Assembly: GCA_002704915.1 (NCBI GenBank) | Contig: PAIP01000020.1 | Coordinates: 1 to 64,000 of the forward strand | Direction of reading: 5' to 3' | DNA length: 64,000 nucleotides | Origin: Parvularcula sp. | GTDB taxonomy: Bacteria; Pseudomonadota; Alphaproteobacteria; Caulobacterales; Parvularculaceae | Part shown: positions 36,253 through 44,928 of the stretch, piece by piece | Layout of the letters: the number at the start of each line of letters is the position of its first letter | Numbering within the stretch: position 1 is the first letter of the stretch | Notes under the pieces: generated by a model | The model's input: only the letters and a program-made list of their open reading frames with translations | Told to the model about the DNA's origin: nothing | The model's database searches: none | Program-made: the position numbers and the translations under genes

Positions 36253-36945
36253 ATGGTCGCTTCGACAAAGCGAATTCAATCGGTCAATTCTGAACTGTCA
36301 AAAACAGAACGAGTCTATCAGATCCTCAGGCGCAGAATTCGCGAACTGGAGCTGCCGCCAGGATCGCGCCTGCAAAAGAACGACATCGCCGACGAACTCG
36401 GCGTATCCCGCGCGCCGGTGAATGAAGCCATCGCGAAACTGTCCGAGGAAGGTCTCGTAGACGTTTTTCCGCAAAACGGCAGCTTCGTGGCGCCAATTCG
36501 GCCAGAAGACATTCGCGAGAGCATGCTGATACGCACTGGGCTTGAAGTTGAGGCGGTCCGGCGCATCACCGCCATGCAGGACAACTCGGACTTGCTCGAC
36601 AAACTCGACTCCAATCTCTCCCAGCAATCGAGGGCGCTCGAACACAACGATATCGCGTGGCTCGACTCCCTCGACGAGGAGTTTCACAATACTTTATATT
36701 CCGTCCTGAGCGCGCCGAGAGTTCACCGTCTCTTGGACACCTGTCGCGCGCTGCTTGACCGGCCCCGTTTCAAAACCCTCTGGGAAGCCGGCCGCCCCTT
36801 CGCGACGCTCAAGGAACACCAGCGCATCGTCGATGCAATCCGCACTGGAGACCCCGATTTTGCCGGCCAGGCCATGCGCCTGCATTTGCGCATGGTGGCG
36901 AAGTCAGTAGAGGGTGACGTCCCGAAACTGGAAGACGCCGACTAA
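36253..36945 (+). CDS. GntR family regulator with FCD ligand domain
   Basis: 230 residues. The winged helix at about 15-80 includes TERVYQILRRRIRELELPPGSRL, NDIADELGVSRAPVNEAIAKLSEEGLVDVFPQNGSFVA, the GntR helix-turn-helix and wing. The C-terminal FCD domain (about 90-215) has EEFHNTLY and LKEHQRIVDAI, which hold the metal-binding His/Asp residues, so a carboxylate ligand is expected. Family members repress sugar-acid and aromatic-acid operons and are released by the substrate. It is divergent from the lactonase operon. It is the only regulator within 18-42 kb and the best candidate for binding the TAACATGTTA palindromes. Confidence 0.9.
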   Translation: MVASTKRIQSVNSELSKTERVYQILRRRIRELELPPGSRLQKNDIADELGVSRAPVNEAIAKLSEEGLVDVFPQNGSFVAPIRPEDIRESMLIRTGLEVEAVRRITAMQDNSDLLDKLDSNLSQQSRALEHNDIAWLDSLDEEFHNTLYSVLSAPRVHRLLDTCRALLDRPRFKTLWEAGRPFATLKEHQRIVDAIRTGDPDFAGQAMRLHLRMVAKSVEGDVPKLEDAD

Positions 36946-37004
36946 CCGCCCTCATCACACGAGCTCCCACCCGGCTCCGCCGCGGCAGGGTCTGCGTAAC
37001 GCCC

Positions 37005-39137
37005 TTATTCAGCGGTATGCGCCAGCACAGCTTCCGCGGCGCGCGCCTGCTCGCCGACATAGAGCCTGATCGCCTCGGCGTCTTCTTGCGAAAGCTTGTC
37101 GCCGAACCCGACCATGCCCTGCGCGCTCAAGCCGCCGTGTAGCACGACCTGTTCCCAAGCTTCCGGAGAAGACAGAATAGCCGACCGGCGCAGATCCGGG
37201 ATGACGCCGGCGGACCATGCGCTGGCGCCATGGCAGCGCATGCAGTGACCCGCATAAAGACCGGCGCCGAGCGAAACCTGGGAGGACGGCGCCTCTTCCG
37301 CAGGCGGATTAAAAGGAACAACCGGCGGTTCATAGTGCGGCAAGCTTGCGGTTCCGTCGAGCTTAAACACCAGCAGCCGTCCGTTGGGGCGGACATAAGG
37401 GTCTTTTACATAGGGCGAAAAAATACCCACTACGCCGCCAAAGCCGGCGAGCACGGCGACATATTGTTCGCCATCGATCTCGTAGCTGGCCGCGGCAGCT
37501 ATCGCCCCACTCTGCCCGTCGAAGCTCCAAAGTTTTTTTCCATCGCTGGCCTTGTAAGCGGAGAACATGCCATTCGGCTCCCCCTGAAATATCAGATTTC
37601 CGCCCGTCGCCAGTATGCCGCCATAACCAATGCCGTCATGCTGAACGCGCCAGACAGTTCTCTGTTCCACTGGATCGAAAGCCGTAATCGATGCGCTCAC
37701 CGTATCTATGGCCTGCTGGCGCTCCTCCACGCTTGCGGGACCCACATTGGTGGGCGATGCATTCCCCAAATTCCAATCGCCCAGATGATAGCGGAATCCC
37801 GGTTCATCCTGATAGCCGAACATATGGTCCTGCGTGGGTATGTAAACGAGCCCCGTATCGGGACTGTAAGCCATGGGATGCCAGCTATGAGCGCCATAGG
37901 CGCCGGGCCGCGCGACAAAATTCTCATCGTTGCCTGCAGACCATTTCGCCTCTTCGTTGACGATTGGACGGCCCGTTTTCGGGTCGATGCCCCTCGCCCA
38001 GTTGACGGATACAAAGGGCTGCGGCAGCGTCGCAAGCTCGCCATTCGAACGGTCGATCACATAGAAGAAACCATTTTTTGGCGCCTGCATCGCCACCTTC
38101 CGGGGCTCGCCGTCGATCGCGATATCGGCAAGTATGATCGGCTGCGTCGCCGTAAAATCCCACGATTCGGCAGGCGTTTCCTGATAGTGCCATTTGTAGG
38201 CGCCGGAGTCGGCGTCAAGCGCAACGATGGATGAAAGGAAAAGATTGTCTCCCTTGCCGTCGGAGCGGATCCTGTAATTCCACGGACTCCCATTCCCGAC
38301 ACCAATCAATATCTGATCGAAATCCTTGTCATAAACGATCGCGTCCCAGACGGTCCCGCCGCCGCCATATTTGTACCACTCTCCGAACCAGCTCGGCGCA
38401 GCTTTTTCTTTCATGACAGCGTCAGACGCCTCGCCGTCGGGACCCGCAGCCGGATCGCCGGGCACAGTATAGAAACGCCACGCTTTCTCTCCCGTCTCGA
38501 CATCATACGCCGTGACATATCCGCGAACGCCGTATTCCGCGCCGCCATTTCCGATGATGACCTTGTCTTTCGCGATGCGGGGCGCACCGGTGATCGTATA
38601 AGGCGTTTTTGGATCGAATGTCTGCGCGGTCCAGACGACGGCGCCCGTCTTGGCGTCTAGCGCAATAAGACGCCCGTCGAGCGCCCCAACGAAAACCTTT
38701 CCACCGGCCGCAGCCACGCCGCGGTTTGCGACATCGCAACAAGCGTCAAACCCTTTTTCTCCCGGCACTTCCGGATCGAAACGCCAAACCTGCTCTCCGG
38801 TCTTCGCATCGTATGCATAGACTTTCGACCATGCGGTCGACACGTAAATGACGCCGTCAACGACGATTGGGTTCGCTTCCTGCCCCCGGTCGGTATCGAG
38901 GTCGGCGTACCAGGCAAGTCCCAGCCTCTCTATGTTCGCTTCGGTGATCTGATCGAGCGGGCTATAAAAGGTTTCCCCATAAGCGCCCCCAATGACGGGC
39001 CAGCCCGCCGAATCCGCCTGTTCCGTGGACGCACGGGTGCAAGAAGCAACGCCAAACGCCGCCAACAACGCAAAAGCGACTCGCCTTCCATATGTGCTTG
39101 CGGCCCCGAGCCGATCGAATTTTTTTCTGATGCCCAT
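37005..39137 (-). CDS. PQQ-dependent quinohemoprotein alcohol dehydrogenase
   Basis: 710 residues. The N-terminal signal has lipobox-like VASC (C33 from this start), so the enzyme is probably periplasmic and lipid-anchored. The eight-bladed propeller of methanol/ethanol dehydrogenases follows, with the vicinal cysteine pair in FDACCDVANRG near residue 135 that contacts PQQ. A C-terminal cytochrome c domain has CMRCH near residue 630. Such type II enzymes oxidise alcohols and pass electrons to the respiratory chain. The ATG at 39137 has GAGGGGA about 7 nt upstream; another two codons earlier is almost on top of it. The acyl-CoA ligase gene precedes it by 58 bp in a probable operon. PQQ biosynthesis genes are not in this window. 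Confidence 0.9.
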   Translation of the reverse strand: MGIRKKFDRLGAASTYGRRVAFALLAAFGVASCTRASTEQADSAGWPVIGGAYGETFYSPLDQITEANIERLGLAWYADLDTDRGQEANPIVVDGVIYVSTAWSKVYAYDAKTGEQVWRFDPEVPGEKGFDACCDVANRGVAAAGGKVFVGALDGRLIALDAKTGAVVWTAQTFDPKTPYTITGAPRIAKDKVIIGNGGAEYGVRGYVTAYDVETGEKAWRFYTVPGDPAAGPDGEASDAVMKEKAAPSWFGEWYKYGGGGTVWDAIVYDKDFDQILIGVGNGSPWNYRIRSDGKGDNLFLSSIVALDADSGAYKWHYQETPAESWDFTATQPIILADIAIDGEPRKVAMQAPKNGFFYVIDRSNGELATLPQPFVSVNWARGIDPKTGRPIVNEEAKWSAGNDENFVARPGAYGAHSWHPMAYSPDTGLVYIPTQDHMFGYQDEPGFRYHLGDWNLGNASPTNVGPASVEERQQAIDTVSASITAFDPVEQRTVWRVQHDGIGYGGILATGGNLIFQGEPNGMFSAYKASDGKKLWSFDGQSGAIAAAASYEIDGEQYVAVLAGFGGVVGIFSPYVKDPYVRPNGRLLVFKLDGTASLPHYEPPVVPFNPPAEEAPSSQVSLGAGLYAGHCMRCHGASAWSAGVIPDLRRSAILSSPEAWEQVVLHGGLSAQGMVGFGDKLSQEDAEAIRLYVGEQARAAEAVLAHTAE

Positions 39138-39195
39138 CGCCATTCCCCTCGTTTCCCGGTTTCCAATATTGGCGTAAAAGAATCGTCGCCAGCGC

Positions 39196-40890
39196 CTAGG
39201 CGGTTTTAGATTCTTTCAAATTCAGCTCACGGATCATCGCGTTGCGAATTTCAAATTTCTGCACTTTGCCCGTCACCGTCGTCGGAAATTCCTGAACGAA
39301 GCGGATATAACGCGGAACCTTGTGCCGCGTTATGCGGCCCTCGCAATAGTCCCGAACGTCGTCTTCTCTCAACGAGGCCCCGCTTTTCAGTTGAATCCAA
39401 GCGCAAAGCTCCTCCCCGTATTTCTCATCGGGCACGCCAACCACCTGCACGTCGGCAATCTGCGGATGACTGTGAAGAAACTCTTCAACTTCGCGCGGAT
39501 AGAGGTTCTCTCCTCCGCGTATCACCATGTCTTTCAACCGGCCGACTACATTGGCGTATCCGTCGGCGCCGATAACCCCGATATCGCCGGTGTGCATCCA
39601 CCCGCCCCCATCAATAGCTTCCGCGGTGCGCTCCGGGTCGTCCCAATAGCCCAACATGACCGAATATCCGCGCGTACAAATTTCGCCAGGCGTTCCGACC
39701 GGAGCGGTTTGCCCGTTTTCGTCGATAATCTTCACTTCGAGATGCGGGTGAACGGCGCCGATGGTGGAAACGCGGCGTTCAGTCGTATCGTCTCGCATAC
39801 TCTGGAAACTGACAGGACTGGTTTCGGTCATTCCGTAGGCGATGGTGATGTCCTTGATGTTCATTTCATCAATCACCCGCTTCATCACCTCAATAGGGCA
39901 AGGCGACCCGGCCATGCAGCCCGTGCGAAGCGAAGTCAGGTCGTATTTTGCAAAATCCGGATGGCCGAGCATGGCGATAAACATCGTGGGCACGCCGAAC
40001 AGGCCGGTGCAGCGTTCTGTCTCTATCGTCTGCAGCGCGGCCAACGGATCGAAAATCGCGCTTGGATAAACCATGGCTGCGCCATGAGTGATGCACCCGA
40101 GATTTCCCATCACCATGCCAAAACAATGATAGAGCGGCACCGGCAGACACAAGCGATCGCCGCGGCCAAGCCCAAGGCGGCCTCCGACAAAGTATCCGTT
40201 GTTCAGGATATTCCGGTGCGAGAGCGTTGCCCCCTTGGGGTGTCCTGTCGTGCCACTCGTGAATTGAATGTTTATCGCGTCGTCTGGCTTCAGTTGCGAC
40301 CCGATAGTTTTCACTTGCGCAAGCAGCGCAGGGTCATCGCATTGTTGCAGGCTCTCGAAAGGCGCCCAACCTGTCCTCTTTTCTCCGCCGATCTTGATGA
40401 GGCATTTCAGCGTGGGAAACGCACTACTGGCAAGTCGGCCAGGCTCGCTATTTACGATCTCCGGAGCCAGCGACTCCATCATCTCCACATAATTGCTGGT
40501 TCGGAAACGCTCCGCCGCAACAAGGGCTTTGATCCCGACCTTGTTTAAGGTGTAAGCAAGTTCGGAAGTTCTATAGGCCGGATTGATCGTCACCAGGATC
40601 AACCCCAGCTTCGCCGCAGCGAACTGCGTTAGGGTCCATTCCACGCAATTCGGCGCCCAGATGCCGATCCGGTCGCCGGTTGTCATACCGAGTGCGAGAA
40701 AGCTGGCGGCGAGCCTGTTCGCGCGATCCTCGAGCTCCGCGTATCGCCACCGAATGTTTTGCGGCGCGCTGATCACCGCCAACTCTTCGGGCCATTTTAC
40801 CGCTGCTTCTTCGAGCGCATCGCCAATCGTCATGTCAAGCAGCGGCGGCTCGCTGGCGCCGATGACATGGCTGAGATATTGTTCGGGCAT
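39196..40890 (-). CDS. Acyl-CoA synthetase, ACSF2-like
   Basis: 564 residues. The adenylation signature [18 protein letters not shown]5 ([14 protein letters not shown]), TGDIG and the C-terminal hinge/lysine region (GKVQKFEIR) are complete. The overall pattern matches the ACSF2-type fatty acyl-CoA synthetases, often medium-chain. The ATG at 40890 with GGA seven bases upstream is preferred over a TTG four codons before. It precedes the PQQ alcohol dehydrogenase by 58 bp. Together they could oxidise an alcohol in the periplasm, then activate the resulting acid to its CoA ester in the cytosol, which is an inference. No regulon palindrome was found upstream. Confidence 0.9.
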   Translation of the reverse strand: MPEQYLSHVIGASEPPLLDMTIGDALEEAAVKWPEELAVISAPQNIRWRYAELEDRANRLAASFLALGMTTGDRIGIWAPNCVEWTLTQFAAAKLGLILVTINPAYRTSELAYTLNKVGIKALVAAERFRTSNYVEMMESLAPEIVNSEPGRLASSAFPTLKCLIKIGGEKRTGWAPFESLQQCDDPALLAQVKTIGSQLKPDDAINIQFTSGTTGHPKGATLSHRNILNNGYFVGGRLGLGRGDRLCLPVPLYHCFGMVMGNLGCITHGAAMVYPSAIFDPLAALQTIETERCTGLFGVPTMFIAMLGHPDFAKYDLTSLRTGCMAGSPCPIEVMKRVIDEMNIKDITIAYGMTETSPVSFQSMRDDTTERRVSTIGAVHPHLEVKIIDENGQTAPVGTPGEICTRGYSVMLGYWDDPERTAEAIDGGGWMHTGDIGVIGADGYANVVGRLKDMVIRGGENLYPREVEEFLHSHPQIADVQVVGVPDEKYGEELCAWIQLKSGASLREDDVRDYCEGRITRHKVPRYIRFVQEFPTTVTGKVQKFEIRNAMIRELNLKESKTA

Positions 40891-40958
40891 TCTTGTTTCC
40901 AAAAAAGTGGCGCCGGGGCCTTGATGCGGCCCATTCTAGTCACGGCTTCGCTGGCGGC

Positions 40959-40989
40959 GTGCGAAGGGCGCCCGTTGCGCTCTTCGCAC
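40959..40989 (-). terminator. 8-bp hairpin after the DUF4185-like gene
   Basis: GTGCGAAG (40959-40966) and CTTCGCAC (40982-40989) pair perfectly with a 15-base loop just beyond the stop of the secreted protein on the reverse strand. No T-run follows, so it is either a weak terminator or a processing hairpin. Confidence 0.4.
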
Positions 40990-41000
40990 AAACCGTCGCC

Positions 41001-42686
41001 TCAATCTGCTTCTATACGTGTACGGAATAAGACAGTATGATAGGGAATCCAAGTGGACACATTCCAGATGATATCCACATCGTCACCGACCTCGTCGATC
41101 CATGGCTCGATGATGTTGGGACCGTATAGCAATCCGTAATCCACATCTTCGTCGAGATTGGGATGCGCATAGTCCGGCGCGCAATTTGTTCCGGAGCAGT
41201 CCGGATGATAGAGAATTCCGCCCGACGCATATTCGCCGGTGGGCGGGCTAGCCAGCGGATTTCCCGGATAGAACACATCTTGCGGCGGCGACCAGGGTCC
41301 CCACGGATCGTCGGCGGTTCTCATACGGATCGCGCCATTGCCCACATCCACATCGTCACATTGGCTGGCGCCGATGAAAAGCTCGACGACGCCGCAGGTC
41401 TGAAAAACAAGCACCGGAAATGTGGACATGCCTCCACCGTATAACATAACCCATTTGTCGAGGTGCTCGACCCAACGGATGCTCATCTGACCGACGATGT
41501 CATTCTGTTCATCCTGAAATCCAGACATGGTGGAATCGAGATCGATTGGCACGGCGTCCGCTTCATCAGTGCTGAATGTCGGCACGCCTCCTGAGAAGCC
41601 TGTGAAATAGTTCACTGTCCAGTTGAAGGTGCTTCCGGTCGGCATGTCCACATAAGCAAAATAAAGACTAGCGGGCCGGCCATTGGCGGCGACGCCGACA
41701 AAGTTTGTTCTGCCGAACAGGAACACCCGCCTGTAGGCGCCGGAACTGCCGGCGACTTCGTAATCCTGGTTGGCGCTGCCCGCCCCATTTGCCGGCCGGA
41801 AGTCCTGCACCGTGGTCGTCGCCACATTCATGAACTTGTTCGTCACCCATTTCTTGCTGTTGGTGTAGAAACGCTCATCGGTCGTGCTTCGCACGCCGAC
41901 CCGCAAGGTGAAGCCGCTGGAGAGGATGCGCCCGATATTTGTGGCGCTGTACATCGTGCTCGACGTGTCGGAACAAAATCCGGAGCCGATGATCGGCCAC
42001 CCGAAGGCGTTCCGCATCGTATCGTTGAAACATCCGAATGTCCCGTCTGTGCAGATGCCGGTGAAGCCCTGCTCGTCATCATATTCCTCGCCCCAAAAAG
42101 CGAGACCGCCGTCGCAGGTCATGTCAGCGCCATTGCTGGTGCAATTCGAATTCGTGAGGCATCCCTGCGGCTTGGAATGAAGGAAAATTGCATACTCATT
42201 CGTCCCGTTGCTCCATCCCGCCACGGGCGTCTTGAAGGCGTCGAGCCAATGATTATCGATGTTAAGCGCTTTGGCCGTTGCCGTGCCCGGATGCTGGGCC
42301 AGCAACACGGTCGGCAGGTTCGTCGGGGAGATGAGCGAGGGATCGCTCCAGGCGCTGAGATCCAGCGATCCGAACGCATCGTCGAAGGTAAGTGCTGTAT
42401 GACCGGACAACGGGCGATAATTGGGATCGATCGGATCGCCGCTTTGCGTCTCGTGCGTGTCGCCGAGCAATACGCGCAGGTCACCGTCATGCACGTAAGT
42501 CCAGCCAAGATCGGTTCCCGAAAAATTGATGGTGATCGGCGCTGTATTGTCCGGATCGAGATTATCGGGACTGACAAAAGGCCCCAACACGGTCGTGCCA
42601 CCGACAGTAGGATCGGCTATCGCCGGACTAAAAGCGATACTTGCCGTCGCCAGGCATGCAGCGCATAGGCCGCTAATCTTCTTCAT
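41001..42686 (-). CDS. Secreted DUF4185-like protein
   Basis: 561 residues. A signal peptide is cleaved near SPAIA/DPT (residue 24). The body has beta-propeller-like segments: GWTYVHDGDLRVLLGDTHETQ, CDGGLAFWGEEYDD, WVEHLDKWVMLYGGG and GPNIIEPWIDE. This pattern recalls DUF4185 proteins, which resemble five-bladed glycan-active propellers. Function is unproven. Paired cysteines suggest extracellular disulphides. A perfect GGAGG before the ATG fixes the start. Two regulon palindromes (42802, 42865) lie upstream, linking it to the sugar-acid regulon, so it may act on the imported polymer or oligosaccharide outside the cell. That is inference. Confidence 0.7.
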   Translation of the reverse strand: MKKISGLCAACLATASIAFSPAIADPTVGGTTVLGPFVSPDNLDPDNTAPITINFSGTDLGWTYVHDGDLRVLLGDTHETQSGDPIDPNYRPLSGHTALTFDDAFGSLDLSAWSDPSLISPTNLPTVLLAQHPGTATAKALNIDNHWLDAFKTPVAGWSNGTNEYAIFLHSKPQGCLTNSNCTSNGADMTCDGGLAFWGEEYDDEQGFTGICTDGTFGCFNDTMRNAFGWPIIGSGFCSDTSSTMYSATNIGRILSSGFTLRVGVRSTTDERFYTNSKKWVTNKFMNVATTTVQDFRPANGAGSANQDYEVAGSSGAYRRVFLFGRTNFVGVAANGRPASLYFAYVDMPTGSTFNWTVNYFTGFSGGVPTFSTDEADAVPIDLDSTMSGFQDEQNDIVGQMSIRWVEHLDKWVMLYGGGMSTFPVLVFQTCGVVELFIGASQCDDVDVGNGAIRMRTADDPWGPWSPPQDVFYPGNPLASPPTGEYASGGILYHPDCSGTNCAPDYAHPNLDEDVDYGLLYGPNIIEPWIDEVGDDVDIIWNVSTWIPYHTVLFRTRIEAD

Positions 42687-42801
42687 TCGATTTTCCTCCC
42701 TGTGCCTGCTCTTTTGTGTCGGGCGGCGTATTCAGGACTGCTTGGCCGCAAGATATATGCGGCAACCCGAGAGCAGGCTTCGCAGTTTCAGTGAGGCCTT
42801 C

Positions 42802-42811
42802 TAACATGTTA
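42802..42811. promoter_or_regulatory. TAACATGTTA palindrome, first copy upstream of the DUF4185-like gene
   Basis: A perfect copy of the regulon word, preceded by C, 116 bp before the gene at 42686. The local sequence is AT-rich. Confidence 0.65.
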
Positions 42812-42864
42812 ATAACTCTATTTCTAGTGATTATTTTCCCAAAAATAGGGCAGAAAGCTACCTC

Positions 42865-42874
42865 TAACATATTA
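42865..42874. promoter_or_regulatory. TAACATATTA palindrome, second copy upstream of the DUF4185-like gene
   Basis: One mismatch from the consensus, with the full 12-base CTAACATATTAG near-dyad. Its centre is 63 bp from the first copy, exactly six helical turns at 10.5 bp per turn, so two dimers could sit on the same face. Confidence 0.55.
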
Positions 42875-42875
42875 G

Positions 42876-43250
42876 ATATTGATCCGCTCACTGGGCTGTC
42901 ACATGTCTTGTCCGCTGCCCGCGGCCACGTTCTCGGCCCTTTGCGCCTTACTATTTGCACGCTGTAAGGGAGGAAATTCCCCTTGGGCAAGGAAATCCAC
43001 CAACTCAATTGGATGGGGTCCGGATCAGATTTTTAGCGAGAAAAGTGGAGAATATTCTGAGCGAGAAAGGGGAAACAAAGCGCAGAGCTTCGTGTGAATT
43101 TCGATGAGCGGGCGTGGACGCCGCCACTCTAGTATCAAGAGCTTAGAGACGGGCGCATACGGCTGGAATTATCTCTGAGCTGACTATTTATCAGCGGTTC
43201 ACTGGTTCCAGTCCAGTTCGGGGAGCCCTTATCACATTGAATACAGCCGG
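42876..43250. other. Intergenic stretch, no gene recognised
   Basis: About 375 bp between the operator region and the end of the carboxylesterase gene. Reading frames here are short and unlike known families. No RNA gene or mobile element was found. Confidence 0.5.
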
Positions 43251-44927
43251 TTAACAGTCCTCTTCAGCAGCGCAGACGGGAACGGCGTTGGTCCCAACCC
43301 TTAAGAACCATTGCTTCTCCTGCTTATTCAGTCGGCGCATATATTCTTCATTGAGCTCGAACATCCCGGGCATGGGATTTGCGCCGGCCACCGGATCATC
43401 GCCGAACAGCATATAAGCCCCGTCTTCGGCGTAGGATCGCCATTCAGGTCCGTTTGCGCTTTGCGGCTCGCCTGTTGCAGCAAAAGACGTCCAGTAATTC
43501 AGCATCGCCGCTGACAGAGCACTGTCCTTTTCGCCTACCGGCACGGGCCAGTTGGGCGGATAGGCGTCTTTATCGCCGATCTTGCCGAAAACATAAGGCA
43601 GCTCGGCCGCATGGAAGGCGCACAGATCACGCGCGCGCGCCGCGGCGTCGCAACGGTCGAATACATACATGAAGGCCGGCTGTCCGCTTTCAACCTGTTT
43701 GCGCACGGCGCGCTCCACGCCCCAGGCGAAGAAATTGTCACGCAGGGCGTCGAGCATGGACTGCTCCATGTCTGATGATGGATAAAGCGCAAGGAAATCA
43801 TCGGCGAGATCGCCATAGCGGCTCCTGATAGCCTCTTCATAAGCCGCCGCGCTTTCGGGAACCGGGGGCAGGAAGCGGCGATAGACCCGCGACTCGCCGC
43901 TGTTGAATCCCGCCAGCAGCGAAACCTTCGCCTGCCGGCCTTCGTCGAACGCTTCGATCAGTTGCGCGGGAAGAACATGCCCGTCGATAGTCCCCTGGCT
44001 GATGAACCCTTTCTGGGTGGCCGCTTCTGTTAGCTCCACCGCATCGAACGCCCGTAATGTCTCCAGATCTTCGGCGCCGACGGCAGCCGCCATTACACCA
44101 CCGATCGCTTCCGCCGACGGCATGCCATGCGTGGGATTTGACAACTCCGGTATGGCGCGAATCCCCGTGCTTTGCGCGATAGCCTTGTGAAACAACCCTT
44201 CCGCAAGAGGACTGATCATCAGATATGTCACACTGAGCGCCCCAGCAGACTCCCCCATGATGGTGACATTGTCCGGATCGCCGCCAAACGCAGCGATGCT
44301 GTCGCGCACCCATTGAAGCGCCGCGATCTGATCGAGCAGCCCGTAATTACCCGAAACGCCCTCTGACGATTGTGCGCTCAGTTCCGGATGGGCAAGCCAG
44401 CCGAGAATACTGAGCCGGTAATTGATCGATACGAAAACGGCGCCGCGCTCAGCGAAAGGCGAACCTTCATAAGTCGGCTGGGCGCTGCCCCCCATGCGCA
44501 AGGAGCCGCCGTGAATCCAGACGATCACCGGCGCGTCCTCAGCCTCCGCGGGCGCCCAGATATTGAGCGACAAACAATCCTCGGACATGGACGCAGGCGG
44601 ATCGTAATAGATGCTGTCCATGGGCAGTTCCGGCTGAACGCAGCTCGGGCCGAAGGCGGTCGCCTCTCTTATTCCGTCCCAGCTTTCCGGCGGTTCTGGC
44701 GGAGTCCAGCGCTGCTCGCCGACAGGCGGCGCGGCATAGGGAATGCCTTTAAAAACATTCAGTCCTCCTTCCCTCGCGCCTTCGAGCTTTCCCTGTTCAA
44801 TCTCGACAACGGGGCCCGTGGCGGACACTGGCCCCTCCGTTGACTGACTGCAGGACGCCAGCGGGAAAGCTGCCAATGCAGATAAGCTCAGTGCGCCTAT
44901 GCAGCGCTGTGCAATTTGTGTCGTCAT
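43251..44927 (-). CDS. Type B carboxylesterase, lipoprotein (first of two)
   Basis: 558 residues. An N-terminal lipoprotein signal has LASC (C26), so it is envelope-anchored. The alpha/beta-hydrolase core has GIPYAAPPVGEQRW, EDCLSLNIWAP, the oxyanion loop HGG (139-141), RLSILGWLAH and the nucleophile S227 in GESAG. The later acid (NSGESRVYR region) and histidine (CAFHAAELPYVFG) complete the Ser-Glu-His triad pattern. It hydrolyses carboxylic esters outside the cytoplasm. The start is one base after the peptidase-like gene's stop in the same reverse operon. It is clearly related to the esterase at 53709 in the divergent operon. Confidence 0.9.
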   Translation of the reverse strand: MTTQIAQRCIGALSLSALAAFPLASCSQSTEGPVSATGPVVEIEQGKLEGAREGGLNVFKGIPYAAPPVGEQRWTPPEPPESWDGIREATAFGPSCVQPELPMDSIYYDPPASMSEDCLSLNIWAPAEAEDAPVIVWIHGGSLRMGGSAQPTYEGSPFAERGAVFVSINYRLSILGWLAHPELSAQSSEGVSGNYGLLDQIAALQWVRDSIAAFGGDPDNVTIMGESAGALSVTYLMISPLAEGLFHKAIAQSTGIRAIPELSNPTHGMPSAEAIGGVMAAAVGAEDLETLRAFDAVELTEAATQKGFISQGTIDGHVLPAQLIEAFDEGRQAKVSLLAGFNSGESRVYRRFLPPVPESAAAYEEAIRSRYGDLADDFLALYPSSDMEQSMLDALRDNFFAWGVERAVRKQVESGQPAFMYVFDRCDAAARARDLCAFHAAELPYVFGKIGDKDAYPPNWPVPVGEKDSALSAAMLNYWTSFAATGEPQSANGPEWRSYAEDGAYMLFGDDPVAGANPMPGMFELNEEYMRRLNKQEKQWFLRVGTNAVPVCAAEEDC

Positions 44928-44928
44928 T

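Noticed and set aside
43195..43240. GGTTCCAGTCC stretch resembling a tRNA T-arm
   Set aside because: No acceptor, D or anticodon arm could be folded around it, and no CCA end is in place.
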